From assembly GCF_932294415.1 (NCBI RefSeq), contig NC_065545.1, forward strand, positions 21,360,357-21,424,356: DNA of 64,000 nt, in the 5' to 3' direction. This document shows, piece by piece, positions 46,285 to 58,024 of this stretch. How positions within the stretch are numbered: position 1 is the first letter of the stretch; every line of letters starts with the position of its first letter. The stretch is from Quercus robur (Eukaryota; Streptophyta; Magnoliopsida; Fagales; Fagaceae). A model generated the notes under the pieces. The model was not told the origin of the DNA and ran no database searches. It saw only the letters and a list, made by a program, of their open reading frames with translations. A program made the position numbers and the translations under genes.

Positions 46285-46535
46285 TTCTTCCTCCCTTAGT
46301 TTTTCCTTTTACTTTATTTTCAATTCTTGAGAGCTGTGATCCCAAGTTGATCTTAAGTTATTCTGTTGCTACGCTCATCCATCGTTTTAACCAATAAGCA
46401 ATCCGTCACTTGGACTAACAAGCAACCGTTGACTCCCTTCGTAAGTCTCCTTCTCTTTACCCCATTTTATTGCTTTTCTAGTTGTTCGTCGTTTTTTAAA
46501 GACCCATTGAATAGGTTCTTAGAATACATCTGTCA

Positions 46536-47559
46536 TGATAGGCTAAAAACGAATTGACCCCTTGTGATGAATTAATTGATTAATTAGCCAAGTTTATTAA
46601 TTAATCAAATTGACATGCAAATACGTGGTAGCACAAACAAATCACCAATTAAACTAAGTATGCATTGGAAAATAAATTGACATGGTGATTTGTTTACGAA
46701 TGAGGAAAACCAACACGGCAAAAACCTCACTGGGTGATTTTAAGGTCACCACTCTCGAGAATCCACTATTATCAAAACAAGCGATTACAAGTAAAGGAAT
46801 CCCAGTACATTATACCAACTTATAGTTGAACCCTTACCCCAATACCTAATTGGACTTGTTCTGTAGTGACAATCTCTCCTTTTGATACATGGCTCCTAGT
46901 ACGTGACTAATTAATTACGCAGATCCTAATATGCGACTTCAATCACCAACTAGAGAAGGTTGTTGGTTACAAAGTTCTTCAGTTCATCACATGATGAAGA
47001 TCGAGAAGATGCTTGGTCACAAAACCCTACGGTGTACAAACACAACAACTTCTACACAAGAATGATAAACTAGGGCAAATTCTGTCTCCGGTCACAATTT
47101 GCTTGAACAAACTTTGCTCAACACTTGTGCAACTTGTGTCCACTTTGACGGCCCTTAAAATAATCCTTTTATATGTCTAGGGTTGTGAGAAAAGAAAGCC
47201 CAAACACATAATCACGGATCGGAATCAAAACAGAACTGAAATTCTGTTTTTCATGAACCTCGACAGATGGCTATCTGTCAAGCTGTTGTCAAGACACGGG
47301 GCTTGAATAGCTCTTCAAGCTTGATAGATGGCTAGCTGTCAAGCTAGCTGTCGAGCTTTAATGATAGGCACTTTTTCAGCTTGAATCTTGGACAGACTTA
47401 CATGGTTTTAACACTTGATCTTGAAACAAGGTTTCTTGAAGTATTAAACACATCCTATATCTACCCAATTACAAGTAAAGTGCGTTTTTTCAAAGGATTA
47501 GCCAATTACATAAAATAGTGACATATGTTCCTAACAAGTGAATCACATATGTCCTAACA
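46536..47559. repeat. Element C left LTR
   Basis: About 1024 bp, TGATAGGC to CCTAACA. It contains several copies of GATGGCTAGCTGTC / CTGTCAAGCT motifs near 47265-47360. Confidence 0.75.
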
Positions 47560-48109
47560 ATCTCCCCCTTTGGCAATCTATGACAAAACCACAACAAACA
47601 AATGAGATATGAGAGAAGTCATAAATCACTCAACTCATATTCACTTGTTAAATAAAATAAAATTTATCCTAACACAAACTCTTGAAAAACTTTGCAAGAA
47701 GAGAGTTTATGGCAAGAAGACTTTGACAACTTGTAATTCTGAAACACTTTAAACAAAACTCATCAAGGCATCTTTGTGTGAAACAGAAATAATAAATTGC
47801 ATACAAGTATAAGAAACATGTGTATAAAGAAAGAAAAAAAACAACATATGAAGAGATAGGTGAAAGAACTGTAATAATAACCTCAAATGTATATATATAA
47901 ACAAGTACAAGGCTTGCTATCACAATATGATCACAAGATCTAAGGTACATGAACAATGTATCTAAATTAGAAAGAAAAGAAAAAGATACAAATAAGCCTC
48001 ACTACATCTCTCAATGTGCACTCTCCCCCTAACAAAAATCTCCTATACTAACCCTCCCCCTAACTATGACTACTCTCATAACCAAAACTACTCTCCCTTT
48101 TTGTCATGA

Positions 48110-49300
48110 GTGACAAAGGGTAAGAGTGTCAAGTTGATATCTTGTTAGAGTTAGAAGAGCTAACATCTCCATCCTCACCATCATCATCGTCGTCGGAGTC
48201 ATCATCGTCCTCGGATGCCTCGGGTGCCTCGGGGGGAGGATATGGAGTCTCTACAAAACCACCAAGGTGAGCCTACCGTCTAGTAGTATGGCCGACACGG
48301 GTGTTCATCTAATACAACTCAGTAGAGAGTGTATCAAGGCGAGCATCCATGCGCTGAAGCTGCGCCATGATAGTGTTCAGAGTCACACCTCCTGCTGAAG
48401 AAGAGGGAGCGGAGGTGGATGGAGCTGAAGGAATGGGAGGAGCTGCCGTACCGGACCACCTCGATTGAAACTATGCATCGCTTCATTTAACGGTAGTGTA
48501 GTCAATGGCACATATAACGGAGAAGTCGTCGGATGAGGGAAAAGGAACAAAAAAATGACATAAAATCCACGTGATAGCTGAAGGGAAGATGAGCTTATCA
48601 CGGGTCGTCGTATCCCTATAGACATCTATAATAGAAAGAATAAAATGTAAAGGAAAATTTATAGTGAGATGCTCAAGAAGGGAAAGCAAAAATTAAGCAC
48701 GAGGCTCTGTGATAGAGTTATAGTGAGAAAAAGGGTGCAAAACGAAAGTCATCACCATGTTCATGAATCTAGGACCTTTAGCAAAGGTTGAACATGGTGT
48801 AAACTGATGATCGCCTTAATTAGTGGGACGCTCGTAGAAAGCAAAAATCATCTCGTCTTTGGACACAATCCTTAGAAGCTCACAACTGGGGTAGTCAGGA
48901 TGCTCTACCCTTGGGACACGGAGCACATCGGATACCAACTCCGGTGTGACAACTATACGCGTACCTCGAACGCGAGTATGAAAGGGAGGTACTGAAGAAT
49001 CAAGTCCATGCATGTTGGAGTAAAACTACTAAATCAACACAGATGGACAGGTGACCGGGATGTCACACAGTGACTCCCAACCCCGACTATGAATGACAGT
49101 GGGTAGGTCAGTGTCGGAGAAGTCTGACAAAATAACTCGGCGTTTCGAATGAACACCTCGTTGAGAAAATTTCTCCGAGAAGTCCTTTCGGGCATCCTCA
49201 TCACGGAACCGAATAGAAGAAGGGGTAGGATAAGAAGAAGACGATGCCCCGGAACGAAGAGGGTTCCAAAACGGAGCAGACTTACGTTTTGGTGCAATTG
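48110..49300 (-). pseudogene. Putative plant transposon (Transposase_32-like) gene of element C
   Basis: One frame reads RKSAPFWNPLRSGASSSSYP, FRDEDARKDFSEKFSQRGVH, RVILSDFSDTDLPTVIHSRG and FYSNMHGLDSSVPPFHTRVR, then GTRIVVTPELVSDVLRVPRV. This is the plant-specific 'putative plant transposon protein' domain, found in large non-autonomous elements. The C-terminus is a Pro-rich linker, then MAQLQRMDARLDTLSTELY and an Asp/Glu run (EASEDDDDSDDDDDGEDGD). Two adjacent TAG codons (near 49029) and several further stops break it. The biochemical role of this family is not known. Confidence 0.7.
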
Positions 49301-50242
49301 GCGCACTAACGTAAACTAGAGAGTGAGGGGGAAGAAAGATACACTTAGAAAAGTCCCAAAATAGTTCAAATATATAGAAATATATTGAATGTAAGGTACG
49401 TATGCATGAAAATGCATGAGCATGTGACGTGCAACAGTAATATCATCATAGGCTCAGCCCAATCCAAACCTACGAGCACACAAACAGTTTAACATATATA
49501 ACACACATCTAAATGCATGAAAATATAGTTATAATGCACATGGAATGCAATGCATGAAGTTTTTAAGATCAAATCTTCAAAACCCATCCCAAAAATTGCA
49601 TAAAAACCTCTTTGATTTTGAAAAACCCCAAATTTTGCAAAAATCTCAAAAACTTAGGTTACAAAGTATGAAATGCATGAAAATAAGGGATTAGAGACTT
49701 ACCAAGAGAAGAAAAACTAGATGAATCTTGAAGAAACCTTGAGGAAGAGGTTTAAGGTGAGAGAGAGAAGTTTTGGGAGGTGAATAGGCGCAGACAAATT
49801 GAGAGAGATCGAGAAAGTGAGGATCGAATCGTGCTGAAACCTATTTATAGGTGTTCAATAAATCTCGACAAATCAAGGTGTCAAGAGGTATCGAGACAAG
49901 TGTCGAGATTTATAAGCTTCAACATATACAGCTATCGAGAGGTGTCCAGGTGTCCACAGCAAAGTAGGCTTGATGGATCGAGGATCTATCGAGGGGATGG
50001 AGATTTCTCGATTGATCCACCTAGCTATCGAGAGGTATTGAGATTGCAATAAAAATCAACTGAAGAGCTCGATAGATAAGTCAAGTATCGAGAGGTGTCG
50101 AGGAGGCTTAAAAACAGTTTTTCAAGAAGGGAAAAATACAGATATGAATGCATTCAAGCATGCAACACCACCAAGGATCCAAACAACATTTTGAACTCTC
50201 AAAATCATCTCTCAATCAAAAATTTTAAGCACATAGATCCCA

Positions 50243-50245
<3 letters not shown>

Positions 50246-50291
<46 letters not shown>
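50246..50291. repeat. (AC)23 microsatellite
   Basis: Forty-six bases of alternating A and C inside element C. Confidence 0.97.
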
Positions 50292-51384
50292 CAAGTCTTA
50301 CCAATTTTATATTTCAAAAACAAGTCAAGACAAATTAGTGAGCATATATTAACACATGTAAACCTTGTGATGGCCAAATCACATTGTACTTGCACACGTA
50401 TCAAGAATAGCAAAGAATATTGCATGTTGTGTGTGAAAAACATTGCAAGATTGCATAAGTGTATACATGTTATGATGATTTGAGATATGAGAAAATCACT
50501 TTAACTCACACACAATCATAACTATTTGATGGGGACTATCACCTTCGAGGTACATCCTATAACTCCCACATCTCCTAGAATACACGCTTGCAATCATATT
50601 TAAAAGCATTTTGATCTTTTTGCTTGTATTTTTCTTTGCATATTTTTCTTTTGAGCAAATCATGCATGGGCATATAAGAGATAAAAAAGAAATACCCAAT
50701 TATGTTAAGCATTTGACATTCCACTTTTGCTATGCCGAAGCATACAAATGTCATTTCATGATTGGTGGGCAACAGTGGTGAGATGGTTATTTATGTCTTT
50801 CTCTTAGGATTTTCTAGTCCTTTCTGTCAAAAAGAGTGATACGAGTATTAAGTACAAGAGATTACTTAATATTACTCATCATAAACACGAGCCACAAAGC
50901 TCACTTGCTTAGTTGTGCATAGAGATGCTCATCTAAGTTACAAAAGATACAAAGTTTAGAAAAATTTGTTTCAATGGCCATCCAAGGTACACAAGTACCA
51001 ATGTACACAAACATACACTATTTTTGCATTTTTTTTTTATTTTTCAAAATTTTTTTATCTATATAAAAAACAAAATAAACAAAACTGAAAATAAACAAAA
51101 ACATGTTAAGCAAAGCAAAGCATGAAAACTAGACTGACTTAAAACAGTAAAGTAAAACACACAAGTAATGCAAACAAAAACAAGAAGAGAGAGAGAGAGA
51201 AACCGTGATAGAATCACTTGGAGCTCTTTTCCTTTCACACCTTGGAAGAACCTTTCTATCTAGCAAACCTTTGATCTGGCAGTGAGGGGGAAGAATTAAA
51301 ACCATTCAAGTTCGAAAGGAACATGAGGGCTTTGAGAAGATCTCCAAGATGAGCAAAAGAGGATGGAAACTGATTCTGGTTTCC

Positions 51385-51856
51385 CAAATTCTGTCTTCAG
51401 TCACAATTTGTTTAAACAAACTTTGCTCAACACTTGTGCAACTTGTGTCCACTTTGACGGCCCTTAAAATAATCCTTTTATATGTCTAAGGTTGTGAGAT
51501 AAGAAAGCCCAAACACATAATCACAGATTGGAGTCAAAACAGAATTAAAATTTTGTTTTTCATAAACCTCGACAGATGGCTATCTGTCGAGCTGCTGTTG
51601 AGCCACAGGGTTGGAACAGCTCTTCAAGCTTGATAGATGGCTAGCTGTCGAGCTTTAATGACAAGCACTTTCTCAGCTTGAATCTTGAACAAACTTGCAT
51701 GGCTTTAACATTGATCTTGAAACAAGGTTTTCTTAAAGTATTAAACACATCCTAGACCTACCCAATTACAAGTAAAGTGCGTTTTGTCAAAGGATTATCC
51801 AATTACATAAAATAGTGACATATGTTCTTAACAAGTGAATCACATATGTCCTAACA
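51385..51856. repeat. Element C right LTR, truncated
   Basis: Matches 47085-47559 of the left LTR from AAATTCTGTCT to ATGTCCTAACA; the first half is missing. Confidence 0.75.
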
Positions 51857-51876
51857 TGTCGCTTGTAGGTGAATAG

Positions 51877-53607
51877 ATGTTAGGTGATAGAGAAGCGACG
51901 AGTGAACAGTCGTCGTCAGTCTGTGAGGGTGCGGGCTACAACGAAGTTTATCCGTCAGGGCGTGAGCCCATGGAGGATTTAACACGGTCCCCAGAAAGGG
52001 AGCAGTCTGCTCACTCCCCTGTTGAGGAAGAAAAGGAGGAGTACAAAAGGGATGAGGAGGAAGGAAAAGAGGAGGATGAGGAGGAGGAAAATGAAGAGGA
52101 GGGAGATAAGGGCGAAGAAGAAGGTGACGGTGATGAAGGGGATCATGGAGAAGGTGACGGGGCCGTAAGTCAGGTAGACAGTAGCAATCATAGGCCCTTC
52201 ATCCTTCTTATGATATGGACGGTGAATGATTTCTACCCGACCCTGTCCCTAAAGGTCTTTAACACCCTTCACGATTGTTACCAAATTCCTGAACATATCC
52301 CTTTTCAGTTGCCAAGGAAGTTTGAGAAGTGCTATTTGGGTAAGACAATGGACATCGGCATGTATGATGCCATGTTTACTGTAGGACTAAGGTTGTTGCT
52401 GACAGGGCTGCACTGTCAGCTCACCAATTATCTGGGTCTATCCATTAGTTAACTCGCCCCTAATGCCTGGAGGATATTTATTGGAGTCGAGGTGATATGG
52501 GGTCAGTTGAGTGGTGGCAACCATCGTCTTACCCTTGATAAGTTCTTTTATTGCTACAAGCCGTAGCAGATATACTCGTTGAAGGGTATTTATGACTTCT
52601 TGGCAAGAAAGCTGTCGTTTAGGTTGGTGTTAGATATGCCTGACTCCAATAGGAATTGGAAGAATAGGTATTTCTTTGTCCAGGGGACGGACTCGGTGTG
52701 CAAACCCGAGGAGTAGGATAGTATGCCCGATGGGTTTGATAACACTTGGGGTATTTTAAGGGAATCATGTGAGTTGTTGGTGTCTATCTCATCTTACCCC
52801 GTTAGTTTTAGTTATGTAACTTACCTATTGCTTTTTGTTTTCAGCTCAAGCCCATCCACAAATAAACGAAAAACATGAGAACTTCCTTAGGTGAGTTTGG
52901 GTGATCCCACTTGAGTAGATAAAATGGAAGGACCTAGTCACCCTTGATACTCTCCATGCTTTTTGCGGTGGTCCAAAGCCAACGATTAAAGCCCGATGGT
53001 CGGACGCTTTCTCTCGCCAACGTAAGTTTTTTCTTTCCATCCGTTTATCTTTCTGTTAGTTCATTTTAGTTTTTCCCTCTTTTTCTAATCTCTTCCATCA
53101 CCTTTTTTAGAGATGGACGCAAAGTAGGTAAAAGGCTATGGTAAGGAAGTTGGCTACTGCTCGCCTTAAGCAGCAGGGGGCGGTGTCGGCCTCAACTCCT
53201 AAGGTGGTCCTTTCCAAGGCGGCTCCCAAGAGAAAGAGCACCACGAAAGATGACCATCCTGTCAAGAAGGCTACAGGCCAATCCACTGGGGTTAAGCGAG
53301 TGGATCAGCAGCAGAAGTCTCCCCCACCTCCCTATCATGGGGTTGGCAAGGGCCTTATGATGGCACATGGTCTCGTTGTCCCTGACCCCATCCAGAGGCT
53401 GGTGAGCCATAAGGAGTATGCTGTCGAGATGGTCAACTCGATCATCAAGGAGACAGACCTAGACGAGTGTGGCAAGCGTGCCACTGAGGATCTGGGGGCT
53501 TCTGGCCTCTTTAACTTGGCAAGGGTAAGTATCCGTTAGTCTTACTTATTTTCTCTTATTTTGTTTTCTCCCTATCCTAACTGTCACCTCTTTTCTTTTA
53601 CAGGCAA
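51877..53607 (+). pseudogene. Antisense additional gene of element B
   Basis: Exon 51877-52768 starts MLGDREATSEQSS and has a long Glu/Asp/Gly-rich acidic stretch (residues about 45-95). It then reads VNDFYPTLSLKVFNTLHDCY, FTVGLRLLLTGLHCQLTNYL and APNAWRIFIGVEVIWGQLSG, a plant transposon domain like that of element A's antisense gene (both have MPDSNRN/LPDSNRN). Introns: TCAT|GTGAGT (52769) to TTTTCAG (52844), CAAC|GTAAGT (53022) to TTTTTAG (53110), AAGG|GTAAGT (53525) to TTTTACAG (53603). Stops are mostly TAG or TGA, with a TAA at SIS*; one extra A near 53137 shifts the frame. The last exon is cut by a solo LTR. The 5' exon and promoter lie before element C (about 46270-46440). Confidence 0.7.
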
Positions 53608-54451
53608 TGGTGAAAACCTACATGGCAAAAACCCCACCGGGTGATTTTAAGGTCACCACTCCTGTGAATCCACTATTATCAAAACAAGCGGTTACAAGTA
53701 AAGGAATCCCAGTACCTTATACCAACTTATAGTAGAACCCTTACCCCAATACCCAATTGGACTTGTTCTGTAGTGACAATCTCTCCTTTTCAATGCACGG
53801 CTCTTAGTACATGACTAACCAATAGATGCGCGGATCCAAGTATGCGACTTAATCACCAACTTGAGAAAGATGTTGGCTGCAAAGTTCTCTAGTTCAACAC
53901 ATAATGAAGTTCAAGAAGCTTCTTGGTCACAAAACCCTACGGTGTACAAATACAGCAACTTCTTCAAGAGAAAGATGAACTATGACAAATTCTGTCTCCA
54001 GTCACAATTTGCATGAATAAGACTTTGCTTCACACTCGTGCAACTTGTGTAACCTTTGACGGCCCTCAAAATAATCCTTATATATGTTTAGGGTTGTGAG
54101 AAAAGAAAGCCTAAACATATACTCACGGATTGAAGTGAAATCAGTTCTGAAAAACTGAATTTCATAAACCTCGACAGATAGGGTATCTATCGAGATAGCT
54201 GTCGAGCTTCAAACTTTAGCAGCTTTTTAATCCTCAATAGATGCTAGCTATCGAGCTTTTAAATCTAGCACTTTTTCACTTGTTTCTTGGACAGACTTGC
54301 ATGACTTTTAGCACTTAAACTTAAAACCTTAAAGCATAAAACACATCCTAGACCTACCCAATTACAAGTAAAGTGCGTTTTGTCAAAGGATTAGCCAATT
54401 ACATAGAATATTGACATATGTTCCTAACATCAAATCACATATGTCCTAACA
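53608..54451. mobile_element. Truncated solo LTR of the element C family
   Basis: From ATGGCAAAAACCCCACCGGG to ATGTCCTAACA it matches the last 850 bp of the element C left LTR. The first 170 bp are missing and no target duplication is evident. Confidence 0.75.
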
Positions 54452-54529
54452 GGTATTATGCATTTATTACATCCGTCCACCTTTTAGCGATATTGTGCAT
54501 TTCTTTGGACAAAATAATTTAGGTTCATG

Positions 54530-54950
54530 GGTAGAACTTAGTAATTTTTTGGACCTAGGCACCCGTTGGTGTCTTTAGGGATCCGTTGCCCTAGGTTGGA
54601 CTAGCAATTTTTGGTGACTAGGTACCTATTGGTATCTTTGGTCATCCATCCATCTCGTAAGTAGGACTTGTTAATTTTGTGACTAGGTACCCGTCGGTAT
54701 CCTTGGTCATCCATCCATCCCGTAGGTAGAACTTGCTAATTTCGTGACCAAGTACCCATTGGTATCCTTGGTCATCCGTTCACCTCATAGTAGGACTTGC
54801 GAATTTTGTGACCAGACACCCGTCAGTATCTTTAGTTATCTGTCCACCTCGTAGGTAGGACTTCATAATTTTTTGGTGATCAAGTACCCATCGATATCCT
54901 TGGTCATTCATTCACCCCTTAGGTTGGACTTAGTAATTTTGTGATCAATC
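54530..54950. repeat. Six tandem repeats of about 65 bp between converging genes of element B
   Basis: A core like TACCCGTCGGTATCCTTGG recurs near 54562, 54625, 54690, 54755, 54819 and 54887 (spacings 63-68 bp), each followed by TCATCCATCC-like text. The position corresponds to the 70-bp repeats of element A, but the sequence is unrelated. Confidence 0.85.
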
Positions 54951-56753
54951 TCATAAAGGGTAGATCTCTTAAAAAATACGAATGATGTAGATAATCTGTT
55001 TGATAATCCTCAAAAGTCTTATTTCAATAATAAAAAAAACTTAATATCCTACTTTAACAACACAAGGGGAAAAAAAGCGGTAACATAGTTTACAGTCGTC
55101 TATTACTGGTAGTATCTCTCTAAGTGCTCGATGTTCCATGGGTGGTGGAGCCTTTGTCTATCGAGGGGCTCCAGGTGGTAGGTCCCTTTTCTATGACAAT
55201 CAATGATCCTGTAAGGTCCATCCTAGTTGGGGCCTAACTTGCCCTGTTTGGGGTCTTTGGTAGCTATTGTCACCTTCCTTAAGACTAGGTCCCCAACTTG
55301 AAAGTGCCGAGGTTTGACCTTGGTGTTGTAATGCTTTGCCACTAGGTCCTAATAACGTGTGATCCGTTGTTTTGCAGTCGCCCTAACTTCATCTAGAAGG
55401 TCCAACTGTAGGCACATTCCCTCCTCATTCCTCCCTTCATTATGATGGGCCACCCTGTAGCTGGTTAACCCAACTTTTTTCAGGATGATGGCTTCATTCC
55501 CAAACGTAAGGCAGAAGGGTGTTTCACCTGTAGGTGTATGAGCCATCGTCCGATATGCCCATAACACACTTGGCAATTCATCCGGCCATATCCCTTTTGC
55601 TCCCTTGAGCCGAGTCTTAATCATCTTGAGCAAAGATCGGTTTGTAACCTTAACTTGACCATTGGCTTGTGGGTGGGCGGGTGATGAATATTTTTGATTC
55701 CCAGCTATTGGTAGAAGTCCTTGAATGTGTCATTATCGAATTGTTTTCCACTATTGAAGACAAAGACTCTGGATGCAGAAGCGGCAAATAATGTTCTTCT
55801 AGATGAAGCCTCGGACATTCTTCTCTGTGATAGTTGCCAAGGGTTCTGCCTTGACCCATTTAGTGAAGTAATCGATTCCTACGACAAGGAACTTAAGTTG
55901 CCACATTGCTATAGGGAAAGGTTTCATTATGTCAAGCCCCTATTGGTCGAATGGCCAGGGAGCGTTCATTGGGGTAAGCTCCTCCAATGGTTGCCGTATG
56001 ATGTTGCTGAAGCATTGACATTTGTCGCACTCCTTTATATAGGATTGGGTGTCCTTCTGCATAGTGGGCCAATAGTATCCTGCTCATATCAGCTTGTGGA
56101 CTAGCGAGCATGCTCCCGAGTAGTTCCCACATACTCCTTTGTGGACTTCCCTCATGACGTAGTTTGCTTTGTCAGGGATGAAGCATCTTAGGTACAGATG
56201 AGAGAAGCCCCTTTTGTAAAGGACATCCTCGATTAGTATGAAGTGTGACGGCTGCACCTTCAACCTGTAGGAAGCATTGTGGTCTTCTGGGAGCATCCCG
56301 TTCCTAAGGTAGGATACAATTGGTGTCGTCTAATTAGCTCCCATGGGAATCACTTGTACATCTATTTTGTCAATGGTAGGGGAGTTTGGACAAAGGATAG
56401 TACCTAGCCAGTGATGACCATGTGCTCCGCGGATGCAGCCTTGGCTAGATGGTCCACTTGCTTATTCTTTTCCCTTGGGATTTGTACAAATTTGGCCAAG
56501 AGCTTCTAGCTCACCCTTCCTTTGACCATGCTTAGATACTCCTTCATCCGTTCCGCTTTGGCCTCGTAGTCTCCATTGATATATCCGACAATAACTTGTG
56601 AATCGTAGCGTATGACTACTGATGAGGCCCCTGCTACTTTAGCTAGGTTGAGGCTCGAGAGGACCGCTTCATACTCGGCCTCATTGTTGGTTGTTGGAAA
56701 TTGGAGATGGATCGTACACTCCACTATATCTTTCTCTGGCGACTGTAGGAAGA

Positions 56754-58024
56754 TGCTTGCTCACTCCCAAATGTAGGAGATCGTAGCAATATAATTCTCA
56801 GAGTACCGAGATTGAACCACAAGGAGTAGGGTAAATTCAAAGACAATATAATTAAACAACAATTTGGGTGAAGAATAAAAGTACTTTAGCTTGGTGATTG
56901 TTAACAAGAATAATAATAAAAATTGATTTAAATCAATAATGTAAATACCAGAGCATCGGGGTGTTTTTCTATATCGATATGAAATTTTTTGTGATCTAAG
57001 AAAATATATACTTCATAATTGATTGTTCTTAAACAATTAAAAACCTATGATTCTGTTGAACTAAGACAATTCAAGAACACATGATAACCTAGATTAATAA
57101 TGTGGTTAGAATAGTTTTCAAAAAAACACATTCACTTTAAAACCTGATTTCTATTTGAAACTATTAGAAATTCATCTAAACAATAAGAAAAACATGATTG
57201 AACTTCTTGAAAGCATAGGAGAACTAATATATCAAAAGAAATCTAATTGAACAATCAAATATGTTGTTGTCTAAAATCTTAGAAAGAATCACATTAAATA
57301 TTCATACTGTATAGAAGAAACATAACCCCTAGCCCTAGCAAAGAGTTTAGGTTGCCATTAGAGGAAGGAAAATACAAGGTTTTTCTCTCCAAAATTAGTT
57401 CTCCACAGCCCCCCTCCAAAACCCTAATGTAAAAGTGTCTAAAGAAAATAAAACTTTTACTATTTTAATTTTCGTCCAGATTTACAACAGTAACTTATGA
57501 GCTATTGCGGTGAATCAAAACTCAAAAATTGTGAACTTCGAAAAACTCAAAACTAGAAAGTTGTAGATATTTAAGTCACGGTTCCAACCATCTAGCCTTG
57601 TGTCAATTGGATTTTGGAGGAGAAAGGTACGCCCAAAATACTAATCAGTGCTCAAATCTGATTTTTTTGCCTTTTTCAGATTTTGCCTCTTTGATTTCTT
57701 TCCATATTTGAAGTTTCTAAACATGGTAGATGGCCCAAGCACTCTAGCTACACCTCCTTAGACATTTACGCATGGTCTTTCAGCTACTCTATAATTCTAG
57801 TTTGGTCTCCATTCTCTCACAAACTCCTGTAAACTCATCTTTTTCACATGATTTCCTAAAAGTAGAAAATACACGCAATGAATGACATCTTATTCAATAA
57901 ATTGTATAAAGATAAATAATAGGGACTAATGCAAATCATGGCTTAATTATACAAATTAAGCATAGTAACAAGGAGATAATGCCCATATAAATATATAACA
58001 AGTATACATTTTAAGACGTTATCA
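56754..58024. mobile_element. Solo-LTR-like insertion in the RNase H of element B
   Basis: Starts TGCTTGCTCACTCCCAAATG and ends GACGTTATCA (TG...CA), flanked by GAAGA (56749-56753) and GACGA (58025-58029), 4 of 5 identical. Removing it rejoins the RNase H frame from GVRVV to FLQSPEKDIVEC. It has no gene. It begins with GATTGAACCACAAGGAG-type text seen in other plant LTRs. Confidence 0.6.

Larger units (their letters stand above)
46536..51856. mobile_element. Element C: LTR element without recognisable pol, nested in B
   Basis: The left LTR starts TGATAGGCTAAAAACGAATT and ends ATGTCCTAACA (46536-47559). The right LTR keeps only the last 470 bp (51385-51856). Flanks are TGTCA (46531-46535) and TGTCG (51857-51861), 4 of 5 identical. 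It follows inward as ATCTCCCCCTTTGGCAATC. Inside is a broken Transposase_32-type gene on minus (48110-49300), a GA/CGAG-rich stretch with repeated TATCGAGAGGTGTCGAG (49880-50110) and a CA repeat. No RT or integrase is seen, so it is non-autonomous. It sits in an intron of the element B antisense gene. Confidence 0.72.

Noticed and set aside
50225-50443. 72-codon frame with a CVCV run
   Set aside because: Translation of the (AC)23 repeat.
51979-52191. Leu/Phe-rich minus-strand frame
   Set aside because: Complement of the acidic Glu/Asp stretch of the element B antisense gene.
55721-56104. 127-codon plus-strand frame
   Set aside because: Antisense of the element B integrase; no domain.
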